Assembly: GCA_958296095.1 (NCBI GenBank)
Contig: OY282434.1
Coordinates: forward strand, 124,001-188,000
DNA: 64,000 nucleotides
DNA from: an uncultured Oligoflexales bacterium
Lineage (GTDB): Bacteria > Bdellovibrionota_B > Oligoflexia > Oligoflexales > JAPPIL01
Reading direction: 5' to 3'
Shown: positions 1-9,338 of the stretch, piece by piece
Numbering within the stretch: position 1 is the first letter of the stretch
How the letters are laid out: every line of letters starts with the position of its first letter
Translations under genes and position numbers: made by a program
Notes under the pieces: generated by a model
Seen by the model: only the letters and a program-made list of their open reading frames with translations
What the model was told of the DNA's origin: nothing
Databases searched by the model: none

Positions 1-102
1 CCGCACCTCCTCCAAAGCTCGCACCTCACTGGCCTCAGCACAACCGCGCGCAAAAGCGGCGCGACACTCGGCTACAGCACTGAGCAGTTCTTGCAGGGAC
101 AA
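1..102 (-). CDS. pheS: Phenylalanine--tRNA ligase alpha subunit, 5' end (partial)
   Basis: Only the first 34 codons lie in the window; the gene runs off the left edge. The minus strand gives an open frame beginning TTG at 102, preceded by a GAGAGAGG ribosome site. The peptide ends ASEVRALEEVR and starts LSLQELLSAV, which lines up with the known N-terminus of bacterial PheS (E. coli has ASDVAALDNVR in the same place, just before the LGKKG motif), with about four extra residues. PheS charges tRNA-Phe together with PheT in the cytoplasm. The match rests on a short stretch remembered from the family, so the call is moderate. It is divergent from the PilT-like gene. Confidence 0.55.
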   Translation of the reverse strand, partial: MSLQELLSAVAECRAAFARGCAEASEVRALEEVR

Positions 103-160
103 CTCTGGTTACCTCTCTCTCATTCCACCTGACCAGGCACGCTGCCTAGCTCCGCTCCGC

Positions 161-183
161 TTGCTTACCGAGAGCACCATGAA
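161..183 (+). repeat. Fragment of the dispersed repeat (left arm)
   Basis: The sequence TTGCTTACCGAGAGCACCAT followed by GAA matches the left arm of the dispersed element described below. It sits in the gap between pheS and the PilT-like gene. No other feature was seen at 103-291 apart from the ribosome binding site of the downstream gene. Confidence 0.6.
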
Positions 184-291
184 TCAACACCATCCAAGTA
201 TGCAGCAGCCACACTAAGAAAGAAAGTGCAAAGGCGTGACTCAAGTTTGCTACGTTTTTTGCCGACACACGGCAGGGGAGGGGCGGTAGGC

Positions 292-2460
292 ATGAGTCTG
301 CTGAGAGAAGTTGTTGATGAAGCTAACAAGTTGAGAACGCAGCGCATTACCTTGAGAGAAGGGAAGCGCCCGTCTTTTTTTACCATCAAGGGCGCGGTTG
401 AGCCGAGAAAGTTTGACCCCCTGACACCTGCTGACATTGATCAGCTTTTTGGCAGTATCTTTGCAGGAGCGGGTGATCTTTTGCGCCATCAACGCCATTC
501 ACGTAAATTTAAAATTCTAGAACTCGGTGAGGTAGACTGTATTGGTTTAACCGATTTGCGTCAGATCAATATTTACCTGGCCAGAGGTGCAGCACTCTAT
601 ACGCTCGACTACGCGCAGTTTTTTCACAAGTCCTCGGTGGACGATAAGCAAGGACAGATGGCCAGTGACGCAGAACAGCAAGAACAGGAAGGAGAAAGTG
701 CGAGCTTTAGTAGCACCAGCAATTCTATGATCGATGCCATGGTTAGCTTTGTGGACAAGCCAGTCGCCAGTCAAAAGGATGCCGCTGACAATCCCCCCAG
801 CGATCAACCCAGCACTCCAGCCCCAGCGCTACCACAGAGCGGCACATCTGACAGTGGCAAGCCTGAATTCAGCCTCGACATTCCCTCTATCAGTAATAAC
901 CCCGCGGCTGCACCCCAGCCCAACACCAGTGCCCCAGCAAGTGGCACAGCACCAGTGCGGGGCGTATTCCAAGCTCCCTCTCTCAGCGATAAGCCCGCGG
1001 CCGCGCCTCAGCTCGCCAGCCCTTCAGTATCACCGCAGGAGAAAAATGGCACAGATGTGTTTCAGTCTGCCGTGCCGCTAAAGGCGGAGGGAGATGTGCT
1101 GGCCGCCGCGGTAAGCCCTGAGCAAGAGCGCGGCGCGGCGCCACCTGCGGATGTTAGCGACATGCTGCACGGTCAAACTGCGGGCACAGCAGGGCCGGAG
1201 GAAACAGGGGTGCACACGTCTATGCATAGAGTGGCAAAGCAGATCGATCAGGTGGTTACCGAGAGTGCCGCGATTACGGAAGATGGCAAGAGCCAGTTTA
1301 CGGCCCCCGCTCAAGCGCAGGCAGATAGACATATTCCTCCTGCGCACACGTTGACAGGCACAAGCGTAGTAAGCGAGGGCGACCAGGCCATCGACGAACT
1401 CTTGCGGGAGATGATGACCCAGGAGGCAAGTGATCTGCACCTGAGCTGCAACCACCCTGTCATGATGCGGATCGGTGGGCAGCTGGAGAAAGTCAAGGCC
1501 AGCGATAACATTACCCCCGAAACCTTGCACAGCTGGCTCACTCCCATCACCCCCGCGGCGGGTGCGGTGAGATTGGCACAGAGTGGTGACGTTAATTTTA
1601 CTTACGAGTTAAAGGACGTAGGCAGGTTTAGGGTTAATGTTTTGAAAGATTTACGCGGCATTGGCGCGGTGTTGCGCTATGTGCCTGCCGTACTCAAAAC
1701 TTTAGAGGAGCTCGATGCCCCGGAGATTGTCAGAAAATTCTGCTATCTGTCGAAAGGTTTGGTCATCATCAACGGCCCTGCCGGGAGCGGTCGATCGACG
1801 ACGATGGCCGCGATGATCGATACGATCAACTCTACCCGCAAAGCACATCTACTCTCGATCGAAGACCCGATTGAATTTGTGCATGCGCAGAAAAATTCTC
1901 TCATCCGTCAACGAGAAGTTGGCACCCACACAGGCTCAGTGCAGGAGGGTTTGCGGGCGGCGTTGCGGGAAGACCCTGATGTTATTTGCACGGGCGAACT
2001 CAGCGATGCTGCGGTGATGTCGATGGCGATGAAATATGCCGAAGCGGGACGGCTGGTTTACAGCATGATGCACACGAGAAACAGCGTGTCGGCAATCGAC
2101 AGCATCATCAACCAGTTCACCCCCGCGCATCAAAACCAGGCGCGGCATCTGCTCGCCAACACCCTGCGGGGTGTTATCTGCCAGATACTTGTGCGCGAGA
2201 AAAGCGGTGGTCAAGTCGCGGCATGGGAGGCTCTGATTGTCTCTGACGAAGCCGCGGCGATGATAAAAACGGGGCGGACACAACAGCTCACTGCACACAT
2301 GATTGCCCATCGCGTCAAGGGCAACATTCTCCTCAACGACAGCCTTCTCAAGCTGGTCAACGAGGGGACGGTAAGCTTCAACAATGCCATCACTGCCGCG
2401 GCTGACAAGCGGGCTCTCCACGCTCTGGCCTATCGTCGGGGGATAAAATTATCGGCCTAG
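292..2460 (+). CDS. PilT/PilU-like type IV pilus ATPase with degenerate Walker A and N-terminal extension
   Basis: Retraction-type pilus ATPases hydrolyse ATP as hexamers at the inner membrane base of type IV pili. Start chosen at ATG 292, behind GGAGGGGCGGTAGG, rather than the upstream GTG at 226. Residues about 1-110 form a compact N-terminal domain of unknown type; about 125-380 is a Pro/Ala/Ser-rich linker; the C-terminal ~340 residues are PilT-like (SDLHLS, EDPIEF, QREVG, ALREDPD, GE, Q.R.LA.TLR). The P-loop reads GPAGSGRSTT (residues 495-504), so the invariant Lys is Arg501. The His-box region reads AEAGRLVYSMMHT instead of the usual ETGHLV...LHT, and GEMRD is GELSD. The Walker B Glu (about 569) is kept. 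Usual PilT is about 350-380 residues. No other pilus gene is adjacent. The family is clear; activity as an ATPase is doubtful. Confidence 0.85.
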   Translation: MSLLREVVDEANKLRTQRITLREGKRPSFFTIKGAVEPRKFDPLTPADIDQLFGSIFAGAGDLLRHQRHSRKFKILELGEVDCIGLTDLRQINIYLARGAALYTLDYAQFFHKSSVDDKQGQMASDAEQQEQEGESASFSSTSNSMIDAMVSFVDKPVASQKDAADNPPSDQPSTPAPALPQSGTSDSGKPEFSLDIPSISNNPAAAPQPNTSAPASGTAPVRGVFQAPSLSDKPAAAPQLASPSVSPQEKNGTDVFQSAVPLKAEGDVLAAAVSPEQERGAAPPADVSDMLHGQTAGTAGPEETGVHTSMHRVAKQIDQVVTESAAITEDGKSQFTAPAQAQADRHIPPAHTLTGTSVVSEGDQAIDELLREMMTQEASDLHLSCNHPVMMRIGGQLEKVKASDNITPETLHSWLTPITPAAGAVRLAQSGDVNFTYELKDVGRFRVNVLKDLRGIGAVLRYVPAVLKTLEELDAPEIVRKFCYLSKGLVIINGPAGSGRSTTMAAMIDTINSTRKAHLLSIEDPIEFVHAQKNSLIRQREVGTHTGSVQEGLRAALREDPDVICTGELSDAAVMSMAMKYAEAGRLVYSMMHTRNSVSAIDSIINQFTPAHQNQARHLLANTLRGVICQILVREKSGGQVAAWEALIVSDEAAAMIKTGRTQQLTAHMIAHRVKGNILLNDSLLKLVNEGTVSFNNAITAAADKRALHALAYRRGIKLSA

Positions 2461-2610
2461 TGTACGCTACACGGCTCTTCGTATCGCTCGCTTCGCTCGC
2501 TACGCTGCTTTTTGTATCGCTCGCTCTACGAGGCTTTTTTGCCGCTTTCTCGCTCCCTCGCTGCATGTTCTCCAGCCTCTCGTTATTTCGTTTAGGCTTG
2601 CTTACCGAGA
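2461..2610 (+). repeat. Low-complexity repeat module directly after the PilT-like stop codon
   Basis: Starts within a few bases of the stop codon. Repeats of CGCTCGC, GCTACGCTGCTTTTTGTATC and a CGAGGCTTTTTTGCCGCTTTC segment, ending in a CTCTCGTTATTTCGTTTAGG segment that leads into the arm element. The same strings recur in all other accessory gaps of the window. Confidence 0.85.
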
Positions 2611-4187
2611 GCTCCATGAACGGCGCGGCGAGGCCGTACGAAAACCCGACCATAAATACTGCCATATTGCTGTGAGATTATGCTTTTAGATAAAGCATGT
2701 GCCTATACCTGTTGTGGTCGGGTTGCACGCGGCTTCCTTGCCGCTTGCTAGCTCCAGGGCTGCGCCGTGCCAAGACAACGGAGGTACGGGCTAAGTAGGG
2801 CCTGTTCTCCACTCGCGGTTGCCTACACCTCTTGCCTACCGAGAGCTCTATGAACGGCACGGTGAGACCGTTCGCTGCGCTACGGCTTTTTTGTATCGCT
2901 CGCTTCCTAGCTCATCGCTACGCGATGCTTTTTGTAACGCTCGCTTCCTAGCTCGCTGCATGCGTTCAGACCACCCTGCAGTTGCGTTCAAGCTTGCCCC
3001 AAGTCTCTTTGCTTGTTCTCAAACCTCTCGCGGTTACGTTCAATCTTGCCCATCAAGAGCCACATGAACGGCAGGGAGAGACCGTGCGAAAACTCGACCA
3101 CAAATACTGCCATATTGCCGTTAGGTTATGCTTTCAGACAAGAGTATGTGCTTGCACCTATCTCAGGGGAGAGTTTCTCGGCAGGTCTGCTCCCTGCCAA
3201 GACAACGGGGACTTGCGCTAAGGGACTAGCTTCGCTTGGGTTTGCATCAGAACCCCTTGCTTGCCCACCGAGAGCTCCATGAACGGCGAGGCGAGGCCGT
3301 ACGAAAACCCGACCATAAATACTGCCATATTGCTGTGAGATTATGCTTTTAGATAAAGCATGTGCCCATACCTGTCGAGGTCGGGTTGCACGCGGCTTCC
3401 TTGCCGCTTGCTAGCTCCAGGGCTGCGCCGTGCCAAGACAACGGAGGTACGGGCTAAGTAGGGCCTGTTCTCCACTCGCGGTTGCCTACACCTCTTGCCT
3501 ACCGAGAGCTCTATGAACGGCACGGTGAGACCGTTCGCTGCGCTACGGCTTTTTTGTATCGCTCGCTTCCTAGCTCATCGCTACGCGATGCTTTTTGTAA
3601 CGCTCGCTTCCTAGCTCGCTGCATGCGTTCAGACCACCCTGCAGTTGCGTTCAAGCTTGCCCCAAGTCTCTTTGCTTGTTCTCAAACCTCTCGCGGTTAC
3701 GTTCAATCTTGCCCATCAAGAGCCACATGAACGGCGAGGCGAGGCCGTACGAAAACCCGACCATAAATACTGCCATATTGCTGTTAGGTTATGCTTTCAG
3801 ACAAGAGTATGTGCTTGCACCTATCTCAGGGGAGAGTTTCTCGGCAGGTCTGCTCCCTGCCAAGACAACGGGGACTTGCGCTAAGGGACTAGCTTCGCTT
3901 GGGTTTGCATCAGAACCCCTTGCTTGCCCACCGAGAGCTCCATGAACGGCGAGGCGAGGCCGTACGAAAACCCGACCATAAATACTGCCATATTGCTGTG
4001 AGATTATGCTTTTAGATAAAGCATGTGCCCATACCTGTTGAGGTCGGGTTGCACGCGGCTTCCTTGCCGCTTGCTAGCTCCAGGGCTGCGCCGTGCCAAG
4101 ACAACGGAGGTACGGGCTAAGTAGGGCCTGTTCTCCACTCGCGGTTGCCTACACCTCTTGCCGATCGAGAGCTCTATGAACGGCACG
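2611..4187 (+). repeat. 663-bp tandem repeat array, about 2.4 copies
   Basis: The motif GCTCCATGAACGGC occurs at 2611, 3274 and 3937, exactly 663 bp apart, and the intervening sequence is nearly identical. Copies: 2611-3273, 3274-3936, and a partial third 3937-4187 that breaks off at ATGAACGGCACGG and joins the 3' end of the histidine kinase gene. Each unit itself contains two arm elements, a half element and a low-complexity module. Open frames of 60-89 codons recur in each copy, but only because the DNA is repeated. Differences between copies are concentrated in the left-arm segment (GGCGCGGCG, GGCAGGGAG, GGCGAGGCG), suggesting exchange between units. Confidence 0.93.
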
Positions 4188-4223
4188 GCACCACGCATAT
4201 CCCGCCGCGCACATTGCTATAAC

Positions 4224-5360
4224 TTATCCCGCCTCCTGCACAAGCGGTAGAGTGACGGTGAAGACGGTCCCACGTGGCTCGTTAGCACTGACACCGATAT
4301 GTCCCTGATGCGCGGTGACGATCTCGCTGGCAATGGTGAGGCCGATGCCGGTGCCGTGGCGGTCGCTCTTGGTGGTGAAAAAGGAGGCGAAAATCTTGGT
4401 GCGCAGTTCTTCCTCCACACCGGTGCCGCTATCGGCGAGGCTAACTGCAATCTGCCCATCTGCCTGTGTGCTCCGAATAGTCAAGCGTCGCCCACTCAGG
4501 CCTGCCATCGCATCGCAGGCATTGCTGATGATATTGCTGAACACCTGCTCCAGCTGTTGCTTGCGTCCTTGCAACACCCAGTCGGCTGGCACGTCGCAGT
4601 CTACCGTTACATCACACTCACGAATCTTGGCATCAAGCATCTCCAGCGATTCGCCCACCACCGCGGCGAGGTTAACCTCCTGCAGCGCCTCGTCCGCCCC
4701 CGAAACCCGCACCTGCAACAGACGTGTGGTGTAGCGTTCAACCTTTTCGACCGCACGTCGCACTGCCACCGCTGCACTCATTACCTGTGCGTCACGACGA
4801 CAATGCTCCGACTCTAATACGCAGTCGGTAAAACCTTTCAACACCGTCAAGGGACTGCGAATGTCGTGCACGATGCCTGCAGAAAATCTGCCCATCTCCG
4901 AAAAGCGACTGGCCTGCAACAGCTGAAGCTTCAACTCCCGCTGCTCAGTGACATCATGCAACATAGAAATAGTTTCGACAAAGTTGCCCTCGCGGTCGAA
5001 TAGGGCGAAAGATTTCATCCTGATGCTAAGCAACGTCCCGCTTTTGGTTTTTATTTTAGTGAAAACTTCCATCCGCCCCAACGCCAACAAACGCTTGAAA
5101 CCACGCTGGGTTTCTTCCCTGTCGACATACAGATCATAGATGCTCAAGCCTATCAGCTCATCTATGCTGTAGCCGTAAAGTTGCGCCGCACGAGCATTGG
5201 CTGCGATTACCCGTCCCTCGGCATCGACCGAATGCATCGCCTCAGGCAAATCGGCAAAGATGTCGGCAACCACATCCCCTACCAACGCGCCACCCTCAGC
5301 ACGCATGGTTAGGTTTTTAGTGCGCAACGCGGCAATGAACGTCGCAAAAGATTGTGACAC
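4224..5360 (-). CDS. PAS-domain sensor histidine kinase (cytoplasmic)
   Basis: 378 residues, no membrane segment or signal peptide, so a soluble kinase. Residues about 30-140 form a PAS domain with PAC motif (VDAEGRVIAANARA, LHDVTEQR). The dimerisation/H box is VHDIRSPL with His165; the ATPase domain has the N box NIISNACDA (276-284), G1 DSGTG (310-314), F box FFTTK and G2 GTGIGL (336-341). Start is GTG at 5360 behind GAGAGGAGG. It follows nuoI by 20 bp on the same strand and is probably cotranscribed with the nuo genes, hinting at redox or respiratory sensing (inference). No response regulator lies next to it. Its 3' end abuts the 663-bp repeat array. Confidence 0.9.
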   Translation of the reverse strand: MSQSFATFIAALRTKNLTMRAEGGALVGDVVADIFADLPEAMHSVDAEGRVIAANARAAQLYGYSIDELIGLSIYDLYVDREETQRGFKRLLALGRMEVFTKIKTKSGTLLSIRMKSFALFDREGNFVETISMLHDVTEQRELKLQLLQASRFSEMGRFSAGIVHDIRSPLTVLKGFTDCVLESEHCRRDAQVMSAAVAVRRAVEKVERYTTRLLQVRVSGADEALQEVNLAAVVGESLEMLDAKIRECDVTVDCDVPADWVLQGRKQQLEQVFSNIISNACDAMAGLSGRRLTIRSTQADGQIAVSLADSGTGVEEELRTKIFASFFTTKSDRHGTGIGLTIASEIVTAHQGHIGVSANEPRGTVFTVTLPLVQEAG

Positions 5361-5380
5361 GCTTGCCTCCTCTCATTAGT

Positions 5381-5974
5381 TCAGTGGACACCGTGCTTGA
5401 GGTGACTGGTCTGTGCCGCATCCTCGCGGTCGAGATCGGGATGCTTGGTGTTTTCGTCTTTAACGCTGGTCACACCACCTTCCAGCACAGAACGCTGCGA
5501 CAAGTAGTCTTTGGTGTAAACCCACTTCTCGCCTGCCGCCCCTGCCATGGTATACTCAGGCCCCAAACGAATAGCATCGACAGGACAGGCTTCCTCACAC
5601 ATGCCACAAAAAACACAGCGCAAGATGTCAATCTCAAAGCGGGACGGATACTTCTCAATCGAGCCGTCAGGATGCTCCGCGGCTTCGATGTGAATGCAGT
5701 CCGCGGGACAAGCCGTGGCACACAAAAAACACGCCGTGCAGCGGATCTCGCCATCGTCACGCAAGGTCAAGAAATGCTTGCCCTTGAAACGCTCCCCATA
5801 ATCTGCTGGCTGCTCAGGCCATTCCAACGTGTTGCTCGCCTCTCGTTTGAAAAGCTGCCGCAGAAAAATTCCCATCGTCAACCGCATCCCCTTGCCTATC
5901 TCGGCAACATAACCTGCAACCTGAAAGAAGATATTGCGATCGGCAGGCGGTCGCTTCACCCTAACTACTGCCAT
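5381..5974 (-). CDS. nuoI: NADH-quinone oxidoreductase subunit I (two 4Fe-4S)
   Basis: 197 residues. NuoI carries clusters N6a and N6b that pass electrons from NuoG/NuoB side to quinone in complex I. Two ferredoxin motifs are visible: CTACFLCATACP and CVFCGMCEEACP, each with three Cys plus the remote CysPro. The start is taken at ATG 5974 (MAVVRVK) because GCAGGAGG lies 6 bases before it; an ATG two codons earlier would touch the Shine-Dalgarno. It overlaps the end of nuoG by 14 bp, so translation is probably coupled. In most bacteria nuoH stands between nuoG and nuoI; here it is absent. Confidence 0.93.
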   Translation of the reverse strand: MAVVRVKRPPADRNIFFQVAGYVAEIGKGMRLTMGIFLRQLFKREASNTLEWPEQPADYGERFKGKHFLTLRDDGEIRCTACFLCATACPADCIHIEAAEHPDGSIEKYPSRFEIDILRCVFCGMCEEACPVDAIRLGPEYTMAGAAGEKWVYTKDYLSQRSVLEGGVTSVKDENTKHPDLDREDAAQTSHLKHGVH

Positions 5975-7463
5975 GTTCATCCTCCTGCGCCTTACAGCAG
6001 GCGGCAAGTTTTTCCACCAGCGCGGTGATGCTCATAATCTCCGCACTGACAGGGCTAGTTGCCGCGTGCAGTTGCCGTTCCACCCCCGCATAATTGCGAT
6101 ATGTGCCACGCTGTTCAGCGAAACACGTCAAGGCTAGCACCTGCTGATAGCGATAGTCGAGCACCTGCTTGGCACTCGCCCACAGCGATACCCAGGGCAA
6201 TTCTTGCAACTTCTGCAGATCCGTCTCAATGTCAGCAAACGTTGCCAACACCTGCGGTGCCAGCGCGATCACGAGGTCATAGTTGCCCGCCGCCAACGTA
6301 TCAAACTCATTGCCCTGCTGTTTATCAATGCCGAACTCGGCCAGCACTTCTAGTAGACCACGACTGTTGGGGTTTTGGTCACCACGCCACAAAACGCCGT
6401 CGAACTTCTCCGTGTCCTCCTGCCGACTGCGCCACTGATGCACATTGCGTATGCCAAGCTTGCCGACAAAAAAAGCCAACAAGGCACGATAGTCTTCCAC
6501 CGTATACTGCGGCGTGACTAGCAGTGCGACCTGCTGCGCCTGCTGCAATTGCTCGGCTAAGGCCTGCACGATATGTGCCGTGTCCGTCTTTAGCATCGGC
6601 TTGTGCGCGTCTTCTGCCGCGCTATAGGCACTGAGCAAGCGCTGCTCGACGTTGAGGTGCATATACATGCCGCGGCCAAAATTACACATCCAATGGGCGT
6701 TAACCTCCGAAAAGCGCGGCTTGATACGATAGTAGCGTTTCAAATCGGCGTTGAAGGCTAGATCAATGGCACAACCCGTCGCACATCCAGGGCAGACAGT
6801 TTGTGCTTCTTGTGTAAACCACACGCGCTTTTTGAAACGAAAATCCTTGGAGGTAAATGCACCCACCGGGCAGATGTCGACGAGATTAGTAGTGTAGTTA
6901 TGCTCAATGCGTTTATTCTGATATGTGCCGATGATGGCACGATCGCCGCGGTCAAAAATCCCTAGCCCGCCGCTCTTGGTCACCTCGTCTTCAAAACGCA
7001 CACAACGTGAGCAGAGAATACAGCGCTCGGTATCGAGCACGAGGTCTACACCGACATCGAGTTTTTTTGGTTTCAACACCTTAGCCTGCGTCATCTGCGC
7101 CTGATACTTGCCGACCTGCATGTAATAGTCCTGCAAACCACACTCACCGGCTTGGTCGCATATCGGGCAGTCGAGCGGATGATTGATGAGGTGAAATTCC
7201 AACGCCCACTTGTGTGCTTCCTGCACCGGCTCGCTGTCGGTGCGCACCTGCATGCCTGCGGTGACAGGCAGGTTGCAAGCGATCTCTAACTTCGGTCGTC
7301 CTTCAACTTCAACCATGCAAAAGCGACACACACCTGCAATCGACAGACCAGGATGCCAGCAAAAATGCGGGATATAGATGTCATGCTGCTGGGCTAATTC
7401 CATCACCGTCTGTCCTTGCTCAGCGGTAAATTCCTCCTCGTTGATCGTTATCGCAATACTCAT
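5961..7463 (-). CDS. nuoG: NADH-quinone oxidoreductase subunit G (short form)
   Basis: 500 residues; part of the peripheral arm of complex I. N-terminal 2Fe-2S domain (HFCWHPGLSIAGVCRFC), His-ligated 4Fe-4S region (HPLDCPICDQAGECGLQ), a second 4Fe-4S site (ERCILCSRCVRF ... CPVGA), then the molybdopterin-oxidoreductase-like Fe-S start (VCPGCATGC). The C-terminal molybdopterin-like domain is only about 270 residues, much shorter than in E. coli NuoG (about 900 total), as is seen in several non-enterobacterial complexes. Start ATG follows directly on the nuoF stop (shared base at 7463). All cluster ligands of the electron path appear present. Confidence 0.93.
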   Translation of the reverse strand: MSIAITINEEEFTAEQGQTVMELAQQHDIYIPHFCWHPGLSIAGVCRFCMVEVEGRPKLEIACNLPVTAGMQVRTDSEPVQEAHKWALEFHLINHPLDCPICDQAGECGLQDYYMQVGKYQAQMTQAKVLKPKKLDVGVDLVLDTERCILCSRCVRFEDEVTKSGGLGIFDRGDRAIIGTYQNKRIEHNYTTNLVDICPVGAFTSKDFRFKKRVWFTQEAQTVCPGCATGCAIDLAFNADLKRYYRIKPRFSEVNAHWMCNFGRGMYMHLNVEQRLLSAYSAAEDAHKPMLKTDTAHIVQALAEQLQQAQQVALLVTPQYTVEDYRALLAFFVGKLGIRNVHQWRSRQEDTEKFDGVLWRGDQNPNSRGLLEVLAEFGIDKQQGNEFDTLAAGNYDLVIALAPQVLATFADIETDLQKLQELPWVSLWASAKQVLDYRYQQVLALTCFAEQRGTYRNYAGVERQLHAATSPVSAEIMSITALVEKLAACCKAQEDEHGSS

Positions 7464-8734
7464 CAGCCTGCCTTTGCTTGCAGATAGTTTTTAAGTTCGT
7501 CCTGATACTTCTGCACGATGGCCTGCGTCGGCATCGCCGCGGCATCGGACAGGGCACAGATCGTGCGTCCCATCATCTGCTGCGAGATGTTATGCATCAA
7601 CGGCAAATCGCTCTCCTTGCCCTCACCCTTGACGTAAGCGTGCATAATGTTGGCCAGCCAACCTGTGCCTTCACGACAGGGAGTGCACTGCCCGCAACTC
7701 TCGTGATGAAAAAAATCGACGACAACCTTCAGCAGTTCCACCATCGGCTGTTCCGCGTCGACAATAATGACCGCCCCCGAACCAAGCATACTGCCCTTTG
7801 CCGCTAAATCTTCGTAGTCGAGGGTTGCATCCTGCAGTTCAGCAGGCGTGAGAATGGGTGCAGAGGCCCCGCCGGGAATACAGCCCTTGAGCTCACGTCC
7901 TGCAGCCATGCCACCGGCCTCCTCGGCAAAAAATTTCATGAACGGATAACCGAGTGGCAACTCATACACGCCTGGCTTTTGCACATGTCCTGAGATGCAG
8001 AATAGTTTCGTGCCCGCGCTCTTCTCCGTGCCAATCTTGCGATACGCCTCGGCCCCGTGAGTGATAATCCAGGGCACGGCAGCTAGTGTTTCGGTGTTGT
8101 TGACGATGGTCGGACAGCCGAGATAGCCCGACACCGCGGGAAACGGTGGTTTCAACTTGGGTTGCCCCTTCTTGCCTTCCAACGAGGATAGCAGCCCCGT
8201 CTCTTCGCCGCAGATGTAAGCACCTGCACCCTCGTAATGGTCGAGATCAAAATCAAAACCGCTGGCGAGGATGTTTTTGCCCAAATAGCCTGCAGCATAG
8301 GCTTCGTCGATGGCGGTGCGCAGCCAGGCAATCTCCTCAAAAAATTCATAGCGGGTGTATATATAGCCCTTGTTTGCCCCGAACGCCCGCGCCGAGATGG
8401 CCATGCCTTCGACCAGCATGTGGGGACTGAGCTCACAGATGTAGCGATCCTTGAACGTCCCTGGCTCGCCCTCATCGTTGTTGCAGACGAGATACTTGGG
8501 CATGTCGCTGTCCTGTGGCACGAAGCTCCACTTTAATCCAGTGGGAAAGCCAGCCCCGCCCCGCCCCCGCAAGCCCGAAGCTTTGACGATGGCAGTAATT
8601 TCTGACGGAGGCAATGCCAAGGCTTTGCGCAGCGCTTGATAGCCACCTCCTGCCTCGTAACATGTGAGAGTGCGACTGTCGGGCACACCCTCAAAGGCGG
8701 TGAGAATCTTGACTTTGGTCAAGTTATCAGGCAT
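7463..8734 (-). CDS. nuoF: NADH-quinone oxidoreductase subunit F
   Basis: 423 residues. Binds NADH, FMN and cluster N3. Visible are the NADH/FMN glycine-rich segment GLRGRGGAGFPTGLKW, the acidic EGEPGTFKDR, GAGAYICGEETGLLSSLEG, and the Fe-S motif ESCGQCTPCREGT with a later Cys in TICALSDAAAMP. Length is typical. It overlaps nuoE by 8 bp and touches nuoG by one base, so E-F-G-I read as one translationally coupled unit on the minus strand. Confidence 0.95.
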   Translation of the reverse strand: MPDNLTKVKILTAFEGVPDSRTLTCYEAGGGYQALRKALALPPSEITAIVKASGLRGRGGAGFPTGLKWSFVPQDSDMPKYLVCNNDEGEPGTFKDRYICELSPHMLVEGMAISARAFGANKGYIYTRYEFFEEIAWLRTAIDEAYAAGYLGKNILASGFDFDLDHYEGAGAYICGEETGLLSSLEGKKGQPKLKPPFPAVSGYLGCPTIVNNTETLAAVPWIITHGAEAYRKIGTEKSAGTKLFCISGHVQKPGVYELPLGYPFMKFFAEEAGGMAAGRELKGCIPGGASAPILTPAELQDATLDYEDLAAKGSMLGSGAVIIVDAEQPMVELLKVVVDFFHHESCGQCTPCREGTGWLANIMHAYVKGEGKESDLPLMHNISQQMMGRTICALSDAAAMPTQAIVQKYQDELKNYLQAKAG

Positions 8735-9275
8735 CGCTTGCTCGCTGTAAATAGTCGTCGATTATCCCGTCGAGATTATCGCAGGTGACACGCAAATGCC
8801 GCTCGTCATTGACCAGCATGGCAGGCGCGCCATCGCAGACACCGAGACAGGGCACTGGTTCAACGCTCAACGTGCCTGCCGCACATCCCGCGGCCTTTGC
8901 TTTTAGCTTGGCGATGAGCTGCTGCGACGCGAACATCCGACATACTATGTTATCACAAAACTGCACGTGATAGCGGGACGGCTGTTGCTGGCGATAGCGC
9001 GAGTAGAAGCTAATGACCTCCTGCACCTGCAGCCGCGGCAGATCGAATTCATCCTCCAGTGCTTGCACCTGTGCTGGGGAGACGAAACCGTACTGCTGGT
9101 GTATGTCGTTCAAAATCGGCAAAATAGCCGACCGCCGCGTCTCAAAACGCTCAAGATGGTGCTTGATCTTGGCTTGCAGTGCCACGTCAAAAGTAGATGA
9201 TGAAGCCATGTGCTGGTCGATCTCGCTGCGAAGTCTGCGAACACCTATTGTGCCTTTTTTGTCGCTGAACTGCAA
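8727..9275 (-). CDS. nuoE: NADH-quinone oxidoreductase subunit E
   Basis: 182 residues, thioredoxin-fold 2Fe-2S subunit (cluster N1a). The helical N-terminus (RSAILPILNDIHQQYGFVS), VISFYSRY, and four Cys ligands (QFCDNIVC and PCLGVCDGAP) are visible. Start is uncertain: TTG 9275 (used here) or ATG 9209 (MASSSTFD), which lacks a strong ribosome site. Parts of this gene (roughly 9009-9120) are duplicated at 12012-12082 and 15349-15390; see the pseudogene entries. First gene of the operon. Confidence 0.9.
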   Translation of the reverse strand: MQFSDKKGTIGVRRLRSEIDQHMASSSTFDVALQAKIKHHLERFETRRSAILPILNDIHQQYGFVSPAQVQALEDEFDLPRLQVQEVISFYSRYRQQQPSRYHVQFCDNIVCRMFASQQLIAKLKAKAAGCAAGTLSVEPVPCLGVCDGAPAMLVNDERHLRVTCDNLDGIIDDYLQRASDA

Positions 9276-9338
9276 GCGCCAACCGAGCAGGCTCGATATT
9301 GCCGCTACCCAAAATCTGCCCCAGCACGGCTACAACTT

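Noticed and set aside
2678..4198. Recurrent 60-89 codon frames in each 663-bp unit (both strands), nearly identical in sequence
   Set aside because: They recur only because the DNA is repeated; they consist of translated arms and low-complexity modules, lack ribosome sites and do not resemble proteins.
5354..6028. Plus-strand frame of 224 codons opposite nuoI
   Set aside because: Opposite strand carries the conserved ferredoxin motifs; no ribosome site or homology on this strand.
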